A stretch of 5,578 nt of DNA, from assembly GCA_002503595.1 (NCBI GenBank), contig DASC01000122.1, positions 1 to 5,578 on the forward strand, given 5' to 3'. Source of the DNA: Candidatus Methanogaster sp. UBA203. GTDB taxonomy: Archaea > Halobacteriota > Methanosarcinia > Methanosarcinales > Methanogasteraceae. Every line of letters begins with the position of its first letter. Positions within the stretch are counted from its first letter, which is position 1. The notes under the pieces were generated by a model. The model was not told the origin of the DNA, searched no databases, and saw nothing but the letters and a program-made list of their open reading frames with translations. This document shows positions 5,412-5,578 of the stretch, one piece after another. The translations under genes were made by a program, and so were the position numbers.

Positions 5412-5512
5412 GGTTTCACCCCGGCAGTTTTAATGCTGCGAAGCACCTCGTGATCGAAGAGACGATGGGCTACCAGGAATGATCCGATTCCGCCAGATGT
5501 TTTTAAGATCAC
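5408..5512 (-). CDS. 34-aa ORF translationally coupled to the metallopeptidase/VWA gene
   Basis: A GTG at 5512 opens 34 sense codons and ends in a TGA that overlaps the GTG start of the next gene (GTGA). The peptide begins MILKTSGGIGSFLVAHRLF and ends in a basic segment (SIKTAGVKP); I recognise no family. Its ribosome binding site is the best on this strand, GAGGAGG (5524-5518) with five bases to the GTG, almost identical in layout to that of the Yip1-like gene. The overlap implies translational coupling, so the peptide may mainly set expression of the large protein or be a small partner of it. No Cys pairs or membrane span are seen, though residues 7-15 are mildly hydrophobic. It could also be the shortened remnant of a longer upstream gene. 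Confidence 0.55.
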   Translation of the reverse strand: MILKTSGGIGSFLVAHRLFDHEVLRSIKTAGVKP

Positions 5513-5517
5513 GTTAT

Positions 5518-5524
5518 CCTCCTC
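5518..5524 (-). promoter_or_regulatory. Strong ribosome binding site of the 34-aa ORF
   Basis: On the minus strand GAGGAGG followed by ATAAC and then GTG at 5512. Such a strong site in front of a frame of only 34 codons argues that it is translated. Confidence 0.75.
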
Positions 5525-5544
5525 TTATTGTCCTTGTTACACCC

Positions 5545-5556
5545 ATACATAATATT
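5545..5556 (-). promoter_or_regulatory. Putative TATA box of the mini-ORF/metallopeptidase unit
   Basis: On the minus strand AATATTATGTAT lies about 39 bases (centre) before the GTG at 5512, preceded by CCAAAGACCC. Initiation about 25 bases downstream would fall near 5525, leaving a leader of roughly a dozen bases that just includes the ribosome binding site. If right, the transcript begins with the 34-aa ORF and no upstream gene is needed in the operon. Confidence 0.45.
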
Positions 5557-5578
5557 GGGTCTTTGGTATCTCGCGTTG

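Overview
The window reads as a piece of an archaeal chromosome, most likely euryarchaeal. The strongest evidence is a complete archaeal NAC gene (NAC domain plus C-terminal UBA domain) whose opening residues resemble, from memory, NAC of Methanosarcina-type archaea. Supporting signs are TATA-box promoters at archaeal spacing, strong GGAGG/AGGTG ribosome binding sites, and the mix of a Yip1-family membrane protein with a metallopeptidase/VWA protein. An anaerobic Methanosarcinales/Syntropharchaeia-like lineage would fit, but I cannot fix the genus. No tRNA, rRNA, CRISPR array, transposase or integrase is visible.

Layout from left to right. (1) At 103-870 (+) is an AT-rich DUF1828/DUF1829 protein with its own promoter and ribosome binding site. 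A possible 25-codon ORF (867-944) follows it. (2) At 950-2356 (+) is a GC-richer NAD(P)+-dependent aldehyde dehydrogenase with all catalytic residues. (3) The convergent gap 2357-2510 holds a palindromic GC-rich element built of 9-bp units. (4) At 2511-2858 (-) is NAC. (5) The divergent gap 2859-3141 holds a candidate 43-aa CxxC mini-protein (2928-3059) and a clear TATA promoter with a perfect 9-bp inverted repeat over the predicted transcription start. (6) At 3142-3741 (+) is a 199-aa Yip1-like membrane protein, followed by a strong hairpin/U-tract terminator. (7) At 3864-5411 (-) is a 515-aa protein combining an HExxH metallopeptidase domain with a C-terminal VWA domain with a complete MIDAS. 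It is preceded by, and overlaps by GTGA, a 34-codon ORF (5408-5512) with an excellent ribosome binding site.

The genes do not form one pathway; four or more transcription units are implied. The most unusual signal is that the 9-bp-period purine-rich repeat in the ALDH/NAC gap has a relative inside the metallopeptidase/VWA gene. There it is read in frame as a collagen-like Gly-X-Y stretch followed by a Thr/Glu period-3 stretch, forming the linker between the two domains. The two overlapping or leader-like mini-ORFs and the operator-like inverted repeat of the Yip1 gene are the other points worth checking.
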